A model generated the notes under the pieces. It was given only the letters and a program-made list of their open reading frames with translations. It had not been told where the DNA came from and searched no databases. The translations under genes were made by a program, and so were the position numbers. From Bacteroidaceae bacterium (GTDB lineage: Bacteria; Bacteroidota; Bacteroidia; Bacteroidales; Bacteroidaceae), in NCBI GenBank assembly GCA_017503065.1, contig JAFVTT010000040.1, positions 1-25,543 on the forward strand: DNA of 25,543 bases. Reading direction: 5' to 3'. Each line of letters opens with the position of its first letter. Position 1 is the stretch's first letter. This document shows, one piece after another, positions 22,547 to 25,543 of the stretch.

Positions 22547-24640
22547 ATGAAAAAGACTCTACTTGTAACGGCAATGATGATGTCGCTGATGCCATCGGCA
22601 TTGCAGGCAAAGGTGCAGCACATACTGCCACGTCCACAACGGATTACTGCCACGGAAAACGTGGCTGCCTTCAAACTGAAGGGCAAAGTAAGCATAAACT
22701 ATGCCAACGGGGCAAAAGCATGTGCCCTGCTGGAGGAGTTCCTGACCAGCAACGGTTGCAAACTGGTGCCAAGTGGCGGCAAGGCTGTGAACGTGAGCAT
22801 GGTGAAGAGCATAGAAGGCGCATACGACTATGAACTGTACGGATACGAGAACGAGGCATACACCCTGGAGGTGACGCCGGAGGCCATAAACATCACCGCG
22901 GTAACGCCCACCGGTGTGATACGCGCAACACAGACGCTGGTGCAGATGGCAGAGGGATGGAAGGGCAAGCCCGCCCTGGAGGCCGTGAAGATGACTGACT
23001 GGCCGGCATTCAAGTTGCGTGGATACATGCACGATGTGGGCCGCTCGTTCATCAGTGCCGGGGAACTGGTAAAGCAGATAGAGTTGTTCTCGCGCTTCAA
23101 GGTGAACACCTTCCACTGGCACATGACAGAGAACCAGGCATGGCGCTTCGAGGTGAAGGCTTATCCGCAACTTACTTCTGCCGAGTCCATGACTCGCTTC
23201 GCCGGCCAGTACTACACACAGGAGGACTGCCGCAAGGTGATGGAGGCTGCCAAGAAGCACGGCGTAACGGTTATCCCCGAGATAGACATGCCTGGACACA
23301 GCGCGGCCTTCAGGCGTGCTATGGGTTTTGACATGCAGAGCGCCGAAGGAAAAACCGTGCTGAAGAAGGTGCTGGACGAGGTGGCAGAGGTCTTTGCCGA
23401 TGCACCCTACATACACATAGGCGGTGACGAGGTGAGCACGACTGCCGCTTATCTGAACGAAATGATTGCCTATGTGGAGAGCAAGGGAAAGAAGGCCGAG
23501 ATATGGAACCCCATCAACGGCATAGGACAGAAGAGCCTGAATGCCTCGCTGACACAGATGTGGGGTACACGAGGCTACTTTGCCGGGGGCAAGGCCAACA
23601 TAGACAGCCGATACAATTACACCAACCACTTCGACGTGTTTGCCGACCTGGTGGGCATCTTCAAGAGCAATATATATTATAAGGAGAAGGGCGATGCCGA
23701 GGTGGCAGGTGCCGTCTCCGGTTGTTGGAACGACCGCAAACTGGCCACCGAGGAGGACATAATGGCGCAGAACAACGTGTGGGCCAACGTGATTGCCACG
23801 GCAGAACGCGCCTGGGTGGGCGGAGGCAAACGCTACATAGACAATTGCAACAATGGTGGCACGAACGGCGGTGGCGGTGTGATGCTGCCCAACAGCGGCG
23901 AGGAGTACGATGAGTTCTGCGACTGGGAGCGCCGCTTCCTGTTCCATAAGGCACATGCACTGAAGGACGAGCCCATACCATACGTGAAGCAGACCAACGT
24001 GCGCTGGCGCATAACGGATGCCTTCCCCAACGGCGGCAACAGCGCCGCAGAGTTCGCTCCGGAGAAGCATGCCACAACATGCGCGATGTGCAACATCCCC
24101 AACACCTTCACACACGAGGGCAAAACCTACGGCACAGGAGTGGCCACGGGTGCCGGCATATACCTGAGGCACACCTGGGGGCACAGCATCATAAAGGCCT
24201 ACTACGAGTCGCCCTCGTTCAACAACACTGCATACGCCTGGACATACGTCTACAGCAAGAAGAAGCAGGAGGTGGGTGCCGTGATAGAGTTCCAGAACTA
24301 CAGCCGCTCGGAGCAGGACCCGGCCCCCACGGCAGGTAACTGGGACCTGTATGGCTCCAGAATATGGGTAAACGGCGAGGAAATAGCGGCTCCCGACTAT
24401 GAGAATGCCGGTGTGGCCATAAGCAACAAGGAGGTGGAACTGAAGAACGAGAACTTCCCTGCCCGCAAACCCATAGCAGTGACACTGAACAAGGGTTGGA
24501 ACAAGGTGTTCCTGAAACTGCCCTACGTAAATGCCGGATACCGACTGGACAAGTGGATGTTTACCTTCGTCTTCACGGACCTGGAGGGCAGGAATGCCGT
24601 GGAAGGACTGGTCTACTCGCCTGATAAGGAAGGGGAGTAG
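22547..24640 (+). CDS. GH20 beta-N-acetylhexosaminidase, secreted
   Basis: A 697-residue glycoside hydrolase that removes terminal beta-linked GlcNAc or GalNAc from glycans. A signal peptide (MKKTLLVTAMMMSLMPSALQA) directs export. The N-terminal GH20b domain (about 25-150) includes EAYTLEVTPEAINITAVTPTGVIRATQTLVQ. The catalytic barrel has FKLRGYMHDVGRSFISAGEL, FHWHMTENQAWRFEV, VIPEIDMPGHSAAF and the acidic pair Asp294-Glu295 in HIGGDEVS. ATAERAWVGGGKRY matches the end of the barrel. The last about 200 residues form a beta-rich extension (NWDLYGSRIWVNGEEIAAPDYENAG, ..LNKGWNKVFLKLPYV) that resembles a carbohydrate-binding or jelly-roll module. No lipobox is visible. It is flanked by two different repeat arrays. 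Substrate could be host mucin glycans or peptidoglycan fragments. Confidence 0.95.
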   Translation: MKKTLLVTAMMMSLMPSALQAKVQHILPRPQRITATENVAAFKLKGKVSINYANGAKACALLEEFLTSNGCKLVPSGGKAVNVSMVKSIEGAYDYELYGYENEAYTLEVTPEAINITAVTPTGVIRATQTLVQMAEGWKGKPALEAVKMTDWPAFKLRGYMHDVGRSFISAGELVKQIELFSRFKVNTFHWHMTENQAWRFEVKAYPQLTSAESMTRFAGQYYTQEDCRKVMEAAKKHGVTVIPEIDMPGHSAAFRRAMGFDMQSAEGKTVLKKVLDEVAEVFADAPYIHIGGDEVSTTAAYLNEMIAYVESKGKKAEIWNPINGIGQKSLNASLTQMWGTRGYFAGGKANIDSRYNYTNHFDVFADLVGIFKSNIYYKEKGDAEVAGAVSGCWNDRKLATEEDIMAQNNVWANVIATAERAWVGGGKRYIDNCNNGGTNGGGGVMLPNSGEEYDEFCDWERRFLFHKAHALKDEPIPYVKQTNVRWRITDAFPNGGNSAAEFAPEKHATTCAMCNIPNTFTHEGKTYGTGVATGAGIYLRHTWGHSIIKAYYESPSFNNTAYAWTYVYSKKKQEVGAVIEFQNYSRSEQDPAPTAGNWDLYGSRIWVNGEEIAAPDYENAGVAISNKEVELKNENFPARKPIAVTLNKGWNKVFLKLPYVNAGYRLDKWMFTFVFTDLEGRNAVEGLVYSPDKEGE

Positions 24641-24654
24641 GAGGGACTGGGGGG

Positions 24655-24740
24655 CTAGGTTTTCTAGACAATCTAGTCCTTCTAGTCCTTCTAGTCTCTC
24701 TAGTCTTTCTAGATATTCTAGATATTCTAGATATTCTAGG
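24655..24740. repeat. Second CTAG nonamer array, ten units at exact 9-nt spacing
   Basis: CTAG occurs at 24655, 24664, 24673, 24682, 24691, 24700, 24709, 24718, 24727 and 24736. The filler is TCCTT, TCTTT or ATATT. The GH20 TAG stop at 24638-24640 is in phase with the lattice (18 nt before the first TAG). The array ends about 20 nt before the MtgA ATG. Confidence 0.95.
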
Positions 24741-24760
24741 CTTTTCTAAAAGATTGCTTT

Positions 24761-25456
24761 ATGAAGATATTTACACGACTGCGCAATATACTCCGTTGGA
24801 TGGTGGGACTGTTTTTCCTCAGTTCCATACTGGCGGTGCTGGCATACAGGTGGTTGCCGGTGCAGGTGACGCCACTGATGTTGATACGTTGCTGCCAGCA
24901 GATGGGCCGGGGCGAGAAAATACGCCTGAAGCACCATTGGGTGGAGATGGACAAGGGCATGACACCCGACCTGGCTCTTGCCGTGGTGGCAAGCGAAGAC
25001 CAAAGGTTCATGACGCATAACGGCTTCGACTTTGACGCCATATCCAAGGCCTGGGACGAGAGACAGAGTGGAAAGCGTAGACGAGGCGCCAGCACAATAT
25101 CGCAGCAGACAGCAAAGAACGTGTTCCTGTGGCCGGGAGGAGGATGGTTCAGAAAAGGACTGGAAGCATACTTTACCATACTGATAGAACTGATGTGGGA
25201 CAAACACCGCATAATGGAGGTGTACCTGAACAGCATAGAGATGGGAGACGGCATATATGGTGCCGATGCCGTGGCATGGCAAAACTTCGGACGTGGTGCC
25301 GACCGACTGACACGGGCCAACTGTGCCCTGATAGCCGCCACACTGCCGAACCCGTTGAAGTTCAGTTCCAAAGAACCGTCAGACTACATTCTGCGCAGAC
25401 AGACACAGATAATGCGCCAGATGAGGAATATCGGAAAAGTGGAATTTGAACGGTGA
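24761..25456 (+). CDS. mtgA: Monofunctional biosynthetic peptidoglycan glycosyltransferase
   Basis: A 231-residue GT51 enzyme that polymerises lipid II into glycan strands on the outer face of the inner membrane. An N-terminal anchor ([21 protein letters not shown], about 13-33) is followed by the glycosyltransferase domain. The catalytic Glu is Glu79 in [32 protein letters not shown] (about 108) and the second conserved region, [27 protein letters not shown], follow, then [15 protein letters not shown] [14 protein letters not shown]. There is no transpeptidase domain. Length fits MtgA. The gene follows the CTAG array by 20 nt, and its stop TGA lies in a CGGTGAG heptamer. Confidence 0.96.
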   Translation: MKIFTRLRNILRWMVGLFFLSSILAVLAYRWLPVQVTPLMLIRCCQQMGRGEKIRLKHHWVEMDKGMTPDLALAVVASEDQRFMTHNGFDFDAISKAWDERQSGKRRRGASTISQQTAKNVFLWPGGGWFRKGLEAYFTILIELMWDKHRIMEVYLNSIEMGDGIYGADAVAWQNFGRGADRLTRANCALIAATLPNPLKFSSKEPSDYILRRQTQIMRQMRNIGKVEFER

Positions 25457-25543
25457 GGGTTACTGGTTTCAGGTTTCAGGTTTCAAGTTTCAGGTTTCCG
25501 CTCACCGCTCATCCGCTCATCCGCTCACCTCTCACCTCTCACC
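25451..25543. repeat. Composite heptamer array in reverse orientation after mtgA
   Basis: A single forward CGGTGAG (25451-25457) gives the mtgA stop. From about 25463, GGTTTCA/AGTTTCA units at 7-nt spacing (reverse of TGAAACC/TGAAACT) run to 25498, followed by CGCTCAC, CGCTCATC and CTCTCAC units to the window edge. The order is the mirror image of the 22380-22541 composite. The array is cut by the window edge. Confidence 0.93.

Noticed and set aside
22559..24184. A 541-codon open frame on the minus strand opposite the GH20 gene
   Set aside because: It is a mirror of the strongly biased codons of the GH20 gene, has a low-complexity, Leu/His/Val-rich translation with no domain, and the plus-strand gene has full catalytic motifs.

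Overview
The window looks like a chromosomal segment of a member of the Bacteroidales (Bacteroides/Prevotella-like; the genus cannot be fixed from the sequence alone). Support comes from several promoters of the Bacteroidetes type TTTG-N19..21-TAnnTTTG (upstream of the first gene, rnpB and a four-helix-bundle remnant), the near absence of Shine-Dalgarno sites, a type IX secretion plug protein, and a single-chain pyruvate:ferredoxin oxidoreductase.

Layout. 1-1337: a tandem heptamer repeat, then a promoter and an AAA_14-type ATPase. 1338-6020: a CTAG nonamer array, the large pyruvate:ferredoxin oxidoreductase gene, a 34-bp perfect palindrome and an MscS channel. 6097-8287: two glycosyltransferases on the plus strand. 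These run tail-to-tail, with only 4 bp between stops, into a compact nine-gene minus-strand run (15916 down to 8292): secreted hypothetical protein, HPr-kinase-like protein, S24/S26 signal-peptidase-like protein, PqqD-like protein, TRIC-family channel, type IX plug protein, Wzx flippase and two GT2 glycosyltransferases. A lipoprotein-type DegP/HtrA protease (minus strand) has its own terminator. The RNase P RNA gene follows on the plus strand with a textbook promoter, then a BrkB/YihY membrane protein. An IS110-family element lies at about 19742-21013, with a possible bridge RNA in its left non-coding end. The last part (21225-25456) is a plus-strand series: a four-helix-bundle remnant, a UmuD/LexA-like S24 protein with an extra C-terminal domain, a GH20 beta-N-acetylhexosaminidase and a monofunctional peptidoglycan glycosyltransferase.

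How the genes may work together. The two glycosyltransferases on the plus strand and the Wzx plus two GT2 enzymes on the minus strand form a surface-glycan cluster. The upstream trio of kinase-like, peptidase and PqqD-like proteins resembles parts of peptide-maturation (RiPP) systems, but no precursor peptide or exporter is visible. GH20 and MtgA both act on amino-sugar polymers or the cell wall.

The most unusual feature is a set of very short tandem repeats filling intergenic spaces: heptamers of types CGGTGAG and TTAAACC/TGAAACT, and a nonamer with CTAG at exactly 9-nt spacing. The coding-sense unit of each type carries a stop codon, and five genes in the window end with a stop codon inside, or in phase with, such an array.
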